DNA of 64,000 nt from NCBI RefSeq assembly GCF_031755915.1, contig NC_083388.1, positions 5,339,501-5,403,500 on the forward strand, in the 5' to 3' direction. Each line of letters begins with the position of its first letter. The first letter of the stretch is position 1. Origin of the DNA: Ziziphus jujuba. Lineage: Eukaryota > Streptophyta > Magnoliopsida > Rosales > Rhamnaceae. The notes beneath the pieces were generated by a model. It was not told the DNA's origin. It did no database searches and saw only the letters and a program-made list of their open reading frames with translations. Position numbers and translations under genes: made by a program. Below are positions 1-11,809 of the stretch, one piece after another.

Positions 1-995
1 ATGTTGTACTACGATCCAGATACAGAAAATCTCTTCTAGCTTTTTTTGCCAACCAATCAGCAGCCCGATTGGTGCGGTTTAGTTGGCCGGTGATATGCAT
101 ATATAGAGGCATTCAAAACTTGTTCATGATTTTCTCTTTCGTTAAATAAATGTGGTTGGCCGTCACTTGAAACTGTTTGACATGATTTGTAACTTAATTT
201 TCTTTCTCGTGGTCCCAACACTTCTTTTCTTCCAATTTATCTCTAACCCAAAAAACAAAAAAGAAAAAAGAAAAATAAAAAGTACATGCAATTTGAACCA
301 CAAGGTTTATTATTGTCGTAGTAATTAAGAATGACGGAGAAAATATGCACCTATTAGCTAGACACTATGTATAAGTCACTTTTATATATCTACAATATAT
401 ATTTGTAGAGGTTAGATCCTTGCAACTTCTACAAATTACATGGTAAATTAAGAAAGCTTTGATGGTCCAATTCCATCAAACTTACAATTTAAACTATTAA
501 AATTTAATCTCATTAATTATAGAACCAAATATTGTCAAATAATTGAACGATTTTGGGAAAGTTGTTGGACAAGTAAATCAATTTGCATTTAAAATTAGAT
601 TGATAGTTCAAAACTACAAATTTAGTTTGTGTTACGATTTGTATAACATATATAAAAATCCATTTGTATGTAAGTTATACATGAATATGGAAACGATATA
701 GCGACTTGCCCTCCAAACGCTGTCCAAATTAAAAATGACAACGAGCATAGCGAGACCAAATCACGATATTTTGATGTTAAATTATGGTTACAAACACAAT
801 ATTGGTTTGAATTCAATACACTTTTTACATGAGAAGTGTTGAATTTTGCAAAAGTTCATTTCATCGTTTTTTCCTATTCTTGTCATATACTTCCTTTGAT
901 GGTCCATAGCCATCCGCCCAATTAAGAATGGGCCCATCAATACATGACCCTGTGGGGACCTTTGACATCATAGTTTCAAATCCATACATACCGAA

Positions 996-998
<3 letters not shown>

Positions 999-1048
<50 letters not shown>
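999..1048. repeat. (AT)n microsatellite
   Basis: Uninterrupted AT dinucleotide run of about 50 bp. It is likely length-polymorphic. Confidence 0.95.
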
Positions 1049-1053
<5 letters not shown>

Positions 1054-1327
1054 ACATATGGTTGAATGATTGAGCCACTTCTCTTTATTGGATCGGCAGG
1101 CAAACTCATGGAAGGAACAAGATACTTTCTTTCCATCCAAACAAGATAGAGAGAGAAAGTCTTACTTAGTACGTACATATATAATGTATCTCCTTTATCT
1201 CTTAGACCTACTCAACCACTTTTTGAATTACTCCACAGATCTACACAGCCATAGCATATTCATGTAAGATCAATGACAGCCACTTTACTCTGTAACACTC
1301 TTTCCCATGCATCTTTAAAAAATATTA

Positions 1328-1330
<3 letters not shown>

Positions 1331-1362
<32 letters not shown>
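1331..1362. repeat. (TA)n microsatellite
   Basis: AT dinucleotide run of about 30 bp. Confidence 0.9.
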
Positions 1363-1366
<4 letters not shown>

Positions 1367-1510
1367 TTATAAGGGAAAAAAGTGCAATATCTATTATCAA
1401 ATAAGGTTGGTCAAATAGTACATTTTTCACATGCACACTTAATTAGGTTCAATTAAGACACACACCGTCTTTTTTAGTTTTAGATTAAATATTGTTATAA
1501 TCAAAACTTA

Positions 1511-1541
1511 AAATAAATAAATAAATAAATAAATAAATAAA
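1511..1541. repeat. (AAAT)n microsatellite
   Basis: Seven or more tandem AAAT-type tetranucleotides. Confidence 0.9.
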
Positions 1542-1770
1542 AAAGGAAAGATTGTGGCCTGTTTACACAATGGTTCACCTTTTGCTAAATCTCGCAAGCC
1601 TGTTTACACAATGGTCACCTTTTTGCCAAATCTCGCTGCCTACGTGTCAAAATCTAGATCAAGACAATATGAACATTAATGATATCTAGTGTTGGAATAG
1701 TGTTTTTTGTTCTTTATTTTATTTTGTTATAATAACTAATTAGAACCTTTGGTTAAAGATCATGACCATC

Positions 1771-1778
1771 TATAAATA
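1771..1778 (+). promoter_or_regulatory. TATA box of the BAHD acyltransferase gene
   Basis: A perfect TATAAATA lies 60 bp upstream of the ATG at 1831. Plant transcription normally starts 25-35 bp downstream, here about 1800-1810. This leaves the in-frame ATG at 1783 outside the mRNA and makes the ATG at 1831 the first usable start. Confidence 0.65.
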
Positions 1779-1830
1779 TTAGATGGTAGAGCAATCAAAA
1801 ATATGTTTTTTAAAGATCAAGTTAAGGAAA

Positions 1831-4748
1831 ATGGGAACCGTTTATGAAGAACCATCTCTTCTCCAAGACTTCAAGGTCACCATCCACCAGTCCTCTTTGG
1901 TTACACCCTCCCAAAAGAGTGAGAGAAACTCCATGTTCTTCTTGTCAAACATAGACCAGGTTCTCAATTTTGATGTCCAGACAGTCCATTTTTTCCCTGC
2001 CCACAAAGATTTTCCTCCTCAAACTGTGGCAGAGAAACTCAGAGAAACACTTGGGGAGATGTTGGTTGATCCTTATAATTTCCTGGCAGGAAGATTGAAG
2101 TTGAATGCAAAAACAGGGCGTTTGGAGATTGATTGTAATGATTCCGGGGTTGGATTTGTTGTGGCTTCGAGTGAGTTTACATTGGATGAGATTGGAGATT
2201 TGGTTTATCCTAATCCAGGTTTTGCTCAACTAGTTACCATCACTTTGGATACACTAAAACCTGAGGAACAGCCTCTAGGCATTTTTCAGGTACATATTAA
2301 AACTTTCAATTTTTAGTGGTAAATTTTCAATGTTTTATAATAATATATGACATTGTTTTGTGGTCTTCATGGAAGACTCGTATCAATGATATAATAACAG
2401 TATATTACATTATCATAATATTAAAGATAATGGTCGGTTTTATTTTATTTTATGAGTGTAAGCATATCAAATTTTATACTAATTCTTAATTCCACCTAAT
2501 TTTTTTTGGGGTAATAAATGATTTTTTTTTCTTTGAATCTTTGTTGCATTTTCCAATCTTCCAAACTATTTTATTAAAAAATAAAAACAAAATCTCCCAA
2601 CTACCCATTGTGAATTTGTGGGATGGCTTGTGACAGCATTTATAACTACAACCCATCATTTTCTTAGACTCACCTGCATTTTCGTGACATTGATTCTAAT
2701 TAACTTTCCCTATTATTATATACTTGGATTGTGCAAATATGATATTTTCTTTTTAAAACTGTTAACTTTTTTCTTGAATTAATTATGTTGTTTCTCGGCT
2801 TAGCTGGTGTCATTATTTTTCAATTTTATGACGGTTCGGCATAAATTTTAATTGATAAAACTATTATATGTTGTGCTCAAGTTTGTTCAACATAAATATT
2901 GATAAAATTATTAATTCTTTTGTTAGAATTTCTGCTCAAAATCGATCTTTTTTGTATCCTTTAATTTGCGAAATGGTATACATCCGTAGTTTTACACTTT
3001 AATTTTTGCAATAGAAAATTGATAGGTTTAATTACATGTTTGATAAAAAATTTAAGGGGGTTTTTGCATGTAATGAATTATCAATTAAATATTATGTGTC
3101 CGCTAGCATATTTATTTGATACCTAAAAGATGTAGAAATTTGAAAATGTTCGTTTGATGTCCGGAAAATTCTAGACTCGCGTGGGTTGGTTATTGAGAGA
3201 GGAAGAGGCAATCACTCAACTAGGATTTAGTACTGTTTCAAATTTAGGATAGTTAAACTGGACTGAACTTAAAATTGATTAGTTTAAATTTAAAATAGTC
3301 CAATCTAATCAAACCATCTTAATTATTCAAAAAAATAAAATAATATTTATAAATATATAAAATAAAATAAAAATGGTAAATTATATAATTCAGGGTACAA
3401 TATGGCAATAGATATAAGTGATTTGTATATGCATGATTGTGCTACTTCTTGACAGGGAGTTGAATGTTGCTTTCTTGATAAAAACACATGAGCATTTTCA
3501 CCCACTCCCATTCACTTCCCTTTATGAATGCTTCGCTTTTATTTATTTATTTATTTATGGAGCATATGAATGCTTCACCAAATAGCAGCATTGTTGTTCG
3601 TTATGTATGTGTAGGTGTATATACATTGACAATATTTTAATTCTTATTTACGGTGCATCAAATATTTATGTAAATGTGAATAATATTGCTTTGACTTTAC
3701 AATTAGAATAATATGACCATCCTGTGTATCATACATATTTTTCTTCAATAAATAAATAAATATTTTATTAAAAAAAATTGACACACTGCAGGTCACATCT
3801 TTCAAATGTGGTGGGTTTGCAATAGGGATATCAACCAATCATGCAACATTTGATGGACTCAGCTTCAAACTCTTCTTACAAAACCTTGCTGCTGCCTTAG
3901 TTTCTTCTAACAACAAATCCAACAGTATTCTCAGTCTCACCAGTACTCCTTGCAATGATCGGCAGCTCCTAGCCGCTCGATCTCCTCCACGAGTCACTTT
4001 CCCCCACCCGGAGCTTCTCAAGCTCACCACCAAAACCAACACTCCCCAAGACTCCTCCTCTAACTCCGACGGCAGCAGCGGCGTCTTCGAAGCCACCCAA
4101 GAAGACCTCCACATCAAGCTCTTCCGATTAAACTCCGCCGCCATCTCCCACCTCAAAGACAAGGCCAAACCTCGACCCGCCGGCACCAACAACGTCGAAG
4201 CCAAGCGTATTGTCACCAGCTTCAACGTCGTCACCGCCCTCATTTGGCAATGCAAGGCATTATCATCAACCACGGAGAACAACGCCGACCGCGAATCCAC
4301 CATGCTTTACGCTGTCGATATAAGGCCGAGGCTGAACCCTCCTCTTCCGGCGTCCTACTCCGGGAACGCGGTGCTGTCAGCCTATGCCAGGGCGACGTGC
4401 AGGGAACTGGAAGAAGGGCCGTTCTCGAGGACGGTGGAGATGGTGTGGGAGGGAGCGAGAAGGATGACGGACGAGTACGCGAGGTCGGTGATCGATTGGG
4501 GAGAGCTGTACAAAGGGTTTCCACATGGGGAGGTGATGGTGTCTTCGTGGTGGAAATTAGGGTTTGAGAAGGTGGAGTATCCATGGGGGAAACCAAGGTA
4601 TAGCTGCCCTGTGGTTTATCATAGGAAGGATATCATTTTACTGCTTCCTGATATTGATGAAGATGGTGGTGGAGTTAATGTTTTGGTAGCTTTACCTCCT
4701 AAAGAGATGGAAAAGTTCCAAACCATATTTCATAACTTACTGGCTTGA
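1831..4748 (+). CDS. GLC: BAHD (HXXXD-type) acyltransferase, probable GLAUCE orthologue
   Basis: Two exons, 1831-2289 and 3792-4748, joined in phase 0 across a 1.5-kb GT-AG intron, encode 471 residues, a normal BAHD length. BAHD enzymes transfer acyl groups from acyl-CoA to alcohols or amines and are usually cytosolic. The catalytic HXXXD motif is intact (H170-ATF-D174, inside NHATFDG) at the start of exon 2, the usual place after the single conserved intron. The second family motif, normally DFGWG, reads EYPWG at about 415-419 and is followed by KP. This departure is seen in some sub-clades and does not itself imply loss of activity. The start at 1831 (MGTVYEEP) is chosen over 1783 because of the TATA box position. 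The downstream neighbours are FT and FAS1. In Arabidopsis the BAHD gene near that pair is GLAUCE, so orthology is inferred from position plus family; the substrate cannot be read from sequence. Exon 2 is clearly more GC-rich than the surrounding DNA. Confidence 0.9.
2290..3791 (+). other. Intron 1 of the BAHD acyltransferase gene
   Basis: The donor GTACAT follows CAG at 2289. The acceptor is CTGCAG at 3791, preceded by an A/T-rich tract. The intron is 1502 bp and AT-rich. No second gene or clear transposon was recognised inside it. Confidence 0.85.
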
Positions 4749-4881
4749 ATATATATATATATATATATAAATATATATACATATTATTTTATAACGGGAT
4801 GTCTGCAACTGATAATTATTCTATATAAATATATAAAGCATGTATGAGTGAGAATTTGATATGCATAATGATGCATATAGG

Positions 4882-5006
4882 GGTAAACGAGTGTGGTAGT
4901 TCCGTTGGTTTGAGCACCACTATCCATGTCTACAGGGCATCATTCGGATCTCCCGAGTGGGGTATAGGGGAAAGCCAAAAAAACAAAAAAAATAAAAAAT
5001 AAAAAA
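4882..5006 (+). mobile_element. Short SINE insertion with 14-bp target-site duplication
   Basis: About 125 bp ending in an A-rich tail (4978-5006). It is bracketed by identical 14-bp repeats ATGATGCATATAGG at 4868-4881 and 5007-5020. The head contains a tRNA box-A-like segment (TAGTTCCGTTGG near 4898) and a box-B-like TTCGGATCTCC near 4944. This combination indicates a tRNA-derived SINE inserted by target-primed reverse transcription about 130 bp downstream of the acyltransferase stop codon. Confidence 0.75.
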
Positions 5007-5177
5007 ATGATGCATATAGGCATATGAGAAATGAGCCTTGGGTACCAGTTGTATATTTTGGATTTGATGTGAAAGGCATAATTAATGCCATACCATGTGG
5101 TTCAATTTCCCCTCCTCACTTATATATAGCATATGTTAAATTATTTATTAATCAATAATTTTGATTTATTCACATAG

Positions 5178-6803
5178 AAGCTTTTATCCAGATCCTAGAT
5201 TTTTACTAAGATTCAGGATTCTAACTTAAACTGTTAGATTTTACCAACAATCTAGATTGGATTTGGCCTCATACATGCTTGCATGACTTTCTTTTTTTTT
5301 CGTTTTTTCTTGCCCAGAACTCATAGCGTATTACCATTCACTTTCTTCCTCCTTTAAAATGATGTCAACAAGAAAAATTCCATTTGCCATTGTATATCAA
5401 ATCTATAGACATTAAATCACAACTTTATGGTACTTTCTAATCTATTAATCTGGTTCAACTATGCTTTTCTCTAACCAAAAGCAAAAACACTATCGTCTCT
5501 CCTTCTTGGCTCTAAACTCTTAGCTTTCCTACTTCTTAATGTATGTTTAAGTCACAAATCCTCCATCCAGTTAAAACTGGTTACATTTAGAGAATGACTC
5601 CATTGTCTCAATAGATATCGACAAATTTTTAGTATCTCTCTATCGCTTAAATCTCCATTGATGAAATTGTACAAAGAAGGGATTTGAAGGCCACCAAGAT
5701 TCAAAAATATATATAGCATACTTTACCAGTTGAAGAGGTAATCTCCAACATGGAATTAGCATAACAAAGTGCTAAGTTATGGTTTCATTAGCATAATTGC
5801 AATTTATATAACCAATTTGTATTCAAATGACTCAAATTAGTGGAACAATCTTAGAATGAGTGACTTCCTGACTTTTTAATGTATGTTTAAGTCTAAAATC
5901 CTTCATCAACTTAAAATTGGTTACACATAGAGAATAACTTCATTGTCTCGATAAGTACTGATAAATTTTTAGTAATTCTCCATCGCTTAAATCTCCATTG
6001 ATGAAATTGTACAAAAAAAAGGAGTTGCATGCCACCAAGATTCATAAATATGGCACACTTTACCACTTGAAGAGGGAATCTCTAACATGGAATTAACATA
6101 TATCATAATATCTGACAAAGTGCTTAAGTTATGGTTTCATTAGCATTATGGCAATCTATATAACCAATTTATATTCAATTAACTCAAATTAATGGGAACA
6201 ATTTTAAGATGGGTGACTTCCTAGAAAGTCTAAACAAAATCCCATATTATCTGAAGTGTGGTGGATAAAATGGGATAATATTAGTAGAGCAATAGAATGC
6301 GGTGTTAAATATTTCTTACTTTATTTAGATCAAATTTGGTTCATGAAACAAACTTGTACTATAAGGGCTCTGAATTCTTCAATGTATCCAAAACATGAGC
6401 CTAGCGTTTGGATGATCTTTATGTTTTAAGGCATGAAAAAATTGTAATAGATGTTGAGATCCATTCTATAACGGCAATGGAATTTTTCATGCATCTCTTT
6501 TTACAACAAGAATGAAGAAGGTGAAATGGGCAAAGATGACATGAGTGCTTTGAGAGAAAGAACGAAAAATTTTCTTAAAAAAAAAAAATAGATGAAATTG
6601 TATTACATCAAAATCTAATCTTAACCACAGATAAAATCTAATGATCAAGATTAGAATCCTAAATTTTAGTAAAGTTCAAGATTAAAAAAAAAATTACATG
6701 AAGTTGAATTACATCAAAATCTAATCTTGACCATAGATAAAATCTAATGATCAAGATTAGAATCCTGAATTTTAGTAAAATTCAAGATTCCTGAATAAGA
6801 CCT
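5178..6803. mobile_element. Non-autonomous TIR element with internal duplications
   Basis: An approximately 85-bp segment at 5178-5265 recurs inverted at 6705-6803, with a shared TTAGTAAAATTCAGGATTCT-like core (one arm TTACTAAGATTCAGGATTCT). This is the arrangement of terminal inverted repeats. A further direct copy of the right arm lies at about 6590-6690. The interior consists largely of two direct copies of a roughly 350-bp unit (5529-5875 and 5876-6235). No transposase-like frame is visible. Target duplication was not resolved, so the superfamily is open. Confidence 0.5.
5529..6235. repeat. Two-copy tandem repeat, unit about 350 bp
   Basis: The phrases TTAATGTATGTTTAAGTC, CGCTTAAATCTCCATTGATG and AAGTTATGGTTTCATTAGCAT occur in the same order in both halves, with scattered substitutions and small indels. 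Confidence 0.8.
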
Positions 6804-6805
6804 CT

Positions 6806-7747
6806 TTGTATATACAAATATGGATGTTAATATATTGAGCTAGTTGTTTAGTTCATATAGTTTTCATTCTTAATTTGTCATTTAGAAATTAATCAAATCC
6901 GTATAAATATTTACACATATATATACAATCACGCTCACATCAAAACCATTTGATGTTTTTAATATTAAATATTTCTTCAATAAAGATCAGGATTTAAAAT
7001 TTGAAAATGATAAAATATAAATTTAGTAATATATTAAAATCATATTTAAAAAAATCAACCTTATTAAAATTCAATGATTAATAAATATAATTTTAAATTT
7101 CAATTCTTGATGCGATCTAAATATTGAAAAAGAAAATCTTATATTGTATATTAGAAAAGGAAAATTTAATATTAATTCTGATATTAAAAATTTAATTTGA
7201 ATCTTTGTATATATATTTATTTATTTATTTCTCAAATCTGATTGAATAAGTAATTATTCAACGAGTGTGATGTACGGTGTAGATTTTTCTCACCAATATC
7301 TATGGAATCTACGTTTATGTAAAAGGATCATACATTACAGGGCCTACTAAATTATTTTTTCTACCAAAGATGGTCCAACCTATCGATAATAGCCATGTTG
7401 ATTAATTTATAGATTTGTTGTTGGTTTCATTCATAATTTGTACCCTTAAGAAAGAAAAAGTCCTTTAAGAAAAAAGTTATAAATTTCCAGTCTCAAAATT
7501 ATTGTTTGTTTCATATAATAATTTCCAACCAGACGATTCTGAACTTGGTGATTTTCAATTTTCATATCCCAATTTAATCTAAAGGGCTAAAGAGGTGAAA
7601 TATCATTAAGAAATTATTTAACTGGTTCCTTGGTGGCGGTTCTTTTTGTAGGGGGGAAAAAAAAAAAAAAAAAAAAGAAGAAAGGGGAAAGGAACAAATT
7701 TTAGCAAATTAAAATTTAAATCTTGGATTTGAAAGTATATTTTTAAG
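6806..7747. other. AT-rich intergenic DNA, nothing recognised
   Basis: No ORF, TIR pair or RNA gene was seen. A poly-A run lies near 7658-7680. Confidence 0.5.
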
Positions 7748-8721
7748 TAGGGGTGGGCAAAAACCGAACCAGACCGATCAAACCGACCAAACCGACATAT
7801 TTGGTTTGGTTTGGGTTGGTTTTAATTTATTAATCGGTTTGGTTCGGTTAAATATATAAAAAAAAACTGAAACGGTCGGTTCGGGTTGTAGGTTAGATGA
7901 AATTTATCTAACCCAACCCGCACCAAACCGATCATCAATTAAACTAACATTTTATTTTACTTTTATATATAAATATAGTATATAATTATAAAATAAAACT
8001 ATTATTTTATTTATTGTGAGAATATGATTGAAGAGTGTGGAAGAAGACTTTTTAAAATAATTTTTATTTTTATGGATTGTTAGTTTATTTAATTATAAGT
8101 TCATTTTAAAATTTAAGATTTCAAATATGAATTGTATTCTATTTTATAATTAATAATGGTTGTAGATTTGTTATAGAATTTATTTGTTGGTGTATGATAT
8201 ATTTGTATAATTAGGTTGTAGTTGTAGACTTATATTATAGTTATATGGTTTTATTTTGTGTTATCTTACTTGTATTGTGGTTGTATGGTTTCATGTTGCA
8301 TTGTAGTTAATAGTTAGTTTATTTGGTATTTTTGCTAGTTGAATGTATATTAAAATTATTTAATTTAGATATTATTTAATTTAGATAATAGCTTGAAAAA
8401 GATGCTTAATTCAAAATATAATGCATGAATATGATTGAAGATTGATAATTAAAAAGGCCTAAAAAAACTTTATACAATTTTGAACCCAATGTGTACAATT
8501 TTTATCTCAAAATAGCATAAATAAAAAAATTTGGGCCGAGATCCAAACCGACCTAAACCGTTAACCCAACCCAAACCGACCAATGATCATTGGTTTGGTT
8601 TGATTCGGGTTGAACATGGCGGTCGGTTTGGTTTGGTTTCGTATCAAATCCAAACCGAATTGGTCGGTTCGGTTTAAAAAAATCTATAAAACCGAACCAA
8701 ACCGCACCGAATCCACCCCTA
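7748..8721. mobile_element. hAT-like non-autonomous transposon
   Basis: 974-bp element beginning TAGGGGTGGGCAAAAACCG and ending in the inverse ACCCCTA. The subterminal regions are dense in AACCGAACC/GGTTCGGTT repeats at both ends. Flanking 8-mers TTTTTAAG (7740-7747) and GTTTTAAG (8722-8729) match at seven of eight positions, consistent with the 8-bp hAT target duplication. There is no coding capacity; the interior is AT-rich. Confidence 0.75.
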
Positions 8722-9291
8722 GTTTTAAGGATAATATTAGAGACACTATGAATATATCAAGATGTGTACTTAGGTACATGTGTTAGTGGTTTACATTTAT
8801 TATTTTAATGATCCATGTATTAATAATAAAATTATGATAATATATTAACCAATCAACTATTGTTATATATAATTTGATATACATTTTAGTACAATTTATT
8901 TATTATTGCTAACATTATTCTATTTTTAATGCTTTTGGTGGCGACTTAATACGTCATAATTAAAGGAAAAGCATCGAATGGTATTAAAAAGTTGTTGGGT
9001 GTACCTATCAAACATATATAAAACTTTATATATGTAACTTTAATTCTTTTTAATTTTAATGTTGAAGGTCTCTCCCTCGTTTTTCCTTTTGAACAAAAAA
9101 AAAAAAAAAGAAAAAAAAAAAAAGCAATATATATATAATTTATTTTCATTTCTTTCAAAACCACCAGCAATCACGGCGTATGGTTGGGTTCGCTTAAATG
9201 GTCTATCATCATCAATTATTGTCAACCATTTCATTTTTCTGCTTTTTTTTTTTTTATATATAAAAGCTTTATATATATATTAAATAAATAA

Positions 9292-9294
<3 letters not shown>

Positions 9295-9341
<47 letters not shown>
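9295..9341. repeat. (GA)n microsatellite
   Basis: Uninterrupted GA run of about 47 bp. Confidence 0.95.
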
Positions 9342-9344
<3 letters not shown>

Positions 9345-9488
9345 AATTCATATGAAGACGAGTGGTCAAAGGTCCAGCGGTAATCAGTCTGTACCGGAAA
9401 ATTTCGTTGATTAGCAGAGGATTGAAGCCTATTGGTCAACAACCGTTGGACTACTTTCTTTTGAAAGTAAAATTAAAATTACAAAAAG

Positions 9489-9963
9489 GAAAAATTCCAT
9501 CTACCACCTCCTAAGTTTGATAGAAATTTCATGACATGTTGGAGATTTGAAAAGTTATTATTTATTCTTTATGGTTTAACTAATTATCATCTACTATCTT
9601 TAAATAAAATTGATTTACAGAAATCTTTTTTACATTTATATGTCAAAATAAATATTGTATTCATTAAAAAATATCAATTACAGTTAATTTCATTTATATA
9701 GTGATAAACAACATAATTAAAAAATAATAAATAAATTATAATTTTTATATTATTATATATAAAAAATTATAAAATAAAGTTTTGATAATTATTAGTAATT
9801 TAGGGGTAAAAAAGAGTTTTTATTAATCAATTTATTTAAAAATCTATCCCAAAGATGGTAAATAATAATTTTTTCAAACTTTGAAAATGTAATTGATAAT
9901 TTTTCAAGCATCCAAATTGCCAATGAATTTTAATCAAACTCAAAAAATAGATGAATTTTTTAT
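9489..9963. mobile_element. MITE-like element with degenerate inverted ends
   Basis: The left end (AAATTCCATCTACCACC, then AAGTTTGATAGAAATT) pairs with the inverted right end (AAATTCATCTATTTTTTGAG, then TTTGATTAAAATTC) over about 80 bp. The interior is AT-rich and non-coding. Target duplication was not identified. Confidence 0.45.
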
Positions 9964-10962
9964 TACAAAAAAGTGACATGCATTAATTAGTTTTTTTTAA
10001 AAAAAAAAAAAAAACAAGAAATAAAAAAGAAGACCAAAAACGAAAGAAGTTGCCCAGTCACGTCTCATAGGTCATCATCAAAGGCTGAATTTATTAAAAA
10101 AAACAAAAACTAAAAAATTTTTATGTTATATTAAAAAACAAACAACAAAACTTATAATTGCAGGATCATGAATTTGACATATTGATGGAGAAAATCATTG
10201 TAAACGTTTAAAAAAGCACTCTTACTGAAAGATGAGAGGATCATGGAACACATCTATAGGAATAGAAACCGTGACGAAAGAGAATTCACAAAGTTAGCTC
10301 ATTTACAAGTATTATGGACTACAAAACTAGGAGTACACATATATTAAAATCCCAAAATTATAACATTAACTGGCAGCACCTTTTCAATAATAAAAAAACA
10401 ATTAAATTATAATATAATTTTAATTTTCCCAAACAATTAAAAAGAAAAGAAAGAAAACAAAATACATGGCTAGCAACTACTAGTATGTGCCTAGCTGCAT
10501 AAGATATAGACAAGTAAAGTAGTAGAAGTAATTTTTTCTTTTTCTTTTTTTGGAATAAAATAGTAGCAATTAGTTACCATGGGACTGTTTGGCCATGTTT
10601 TCTGTTTTTTATTTTTGAAACATTGTTTTAAGAAATGAGAATAGAAAACTATTTTTTCTTGTTTAATGAAAATAAAATACGTCTGAACCATTGATGTTTA
10701 AAAACAGTTTTCAACACTAAAAAAACAGAAAATATGTTTGGTTACATATTTTTAAACAGTTTTTTGTTTTTTTTTTTTTTTACATAATATTAATTCATTC
10801 ATATATTAATGAATTATATACATATATATAATATAAAATATATATTGAAATATACCATAACTTTTTTTTTTCCGTTGAACTTTTTTTGTCTATTATTATT
10901 GATTAATTTTTTTTTCCTATTCGTATTGATTCATTGATTAAGGGGTTTTGAATCTGTGTTCA

Positions 10963-11604
10963 GGGAAGAGAGTTGCAAAGAGAAGAACAGGCAGAATTCT
11001 TAAGAAAGAAGAGGATGTTCTTGAAGATAAAGGAGAGATAGGGAAAAAGAAGTTGGTGGAGGATTCATAGGCTGCTTCAGTTTCACTTGAAGAAGACGAG
11101 GAGGACGATAAAGCAGGTTCGAATCTGCTTTTGGGGAAGAGAGTTTCGAAGAAAAGAATGGGCAGAGTTGTTGGAAAAGGAAAAAAAGACGATGTTCAAG
11201 ATAAAGGAAAGGAATTGGATTTGGAACTGGAACCGAAAACCAACTCCCTTTCAATTCAAGAAGCTGAAGCGGATGGTAGGAGGAAGGGCACGAAACAGAT
11301 GAATGGTGAAAATGAACAAGGCATCACTGACAATGAAACTCCGCAGGAAGTCCAATTTGGCATTCAGGATCTTATCGATCCGAAGGAAGCTGCAACTGCA
11401 TATCTGAATCTTGTCAATACCGTCGAGGCCCATAAGAGAAAAGAAAAAGGGAAAGAAAAATTGGTAGAAAATAATTTCATAACCATTAGTGATGATGATG
11501 AGTTGGACTTGGAATTGGGATTGAGATTGGGATGGGGATTGGGTAAAAAAATTAAACCCACAATCGACAATAAGCAATTAAACCCACAATCAATAAAAGA
11601 TTGA
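10963..11604 (+). pseudogene. Repeated basic/acidic ORF module of unknown function, one internal stop
   Basis: A single reading frame runs from 10963 to the stop at 11602-11604, broken only by TAG at 11068. It holds two copies of a module. The first starts GKRVAKRRTGRI and the second GKRVSKKRMGRV; each is followed by a lysine/aspartate stretch (EDVLEDKGEI, DDVQDKGKEL). An acidic EEDEEDDKAG linker precedes copy two, and a third linker copy begins at about 11777 and is cut by the solo LTR. The C-terminal part is charged and ends in a DDDELDLELGLRLG region. No known domain is recognised. The composition suggests a nuclear, disordered protein fragment. Position inside TIRs suggests a captured or element-encoded gene piece. 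The frame has no convincing ATG near its start and may be an internal exon (acceptor-like TGTTCAG at about 10957-10963). Confidence 0.4.
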
Positions 11605-11809
11605 TGGTTGCTGATGAAAAATTCACAATCGAAAAAAGACCTTCCAATTTTTTTCAAAAATAGAAAAAAAAATTGAATATTTTTCGGTGGCTAACCCAAA
11701 ACCAGATAATTGACATACCCAGAGGAAAAATACCCAAAACCAGAGAATGAAAATACATATATATTTTCATACCCAAAGGAGGACGATGAAGCTGGTTTGA
11801 GATATGTTC

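Larger units (their letters stand above)
1..1770. other. AT-rich intergenic DNA upstream of the acyltransferase gene
   Basis: No coding region is supported here. Short open frames have no recognisable protein content and overlap simple repeats. The stretch contains two long AT dinucleotide runs and an AAAT-type run, listed separately. Two near-identical 30-40 bp phrases around 1557-1600 and 1597-1640 (each containing a CTGTTTACACAATGG core) form a short direct repeat just upstream of the promoter. Confidence 0.6.
8722..10580. other. AT-rich intergenic DNA with homopolymer runs
   Basis: No gene is supported. The open frames around 8946-9283 are generated by A/T homopolymers. The stretch contains the GA microsatellite and a short TIR element listed separately. 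Confidence 0.5.

Noticed and set aside
1783..1830. In-frame upstream ATG giving 16 extra residues on the acyltransferase
   Set aside because: It lies only five bases after a good TATA box, upstream of any plausible transcription start, and the extra residues are not BAHD-like.
3839..4596. Open frames on the minus strand opposite acyltransferase exon 2
   Set aside because: Shadows of the GC-rich coding strand with no recognisable domain.
11108..11125. GGTTCGAATCTGC as a tRNA B box
   Set aside because: It lies inside the GKRV-module reading frame, with no matching box A or acceptor stem.
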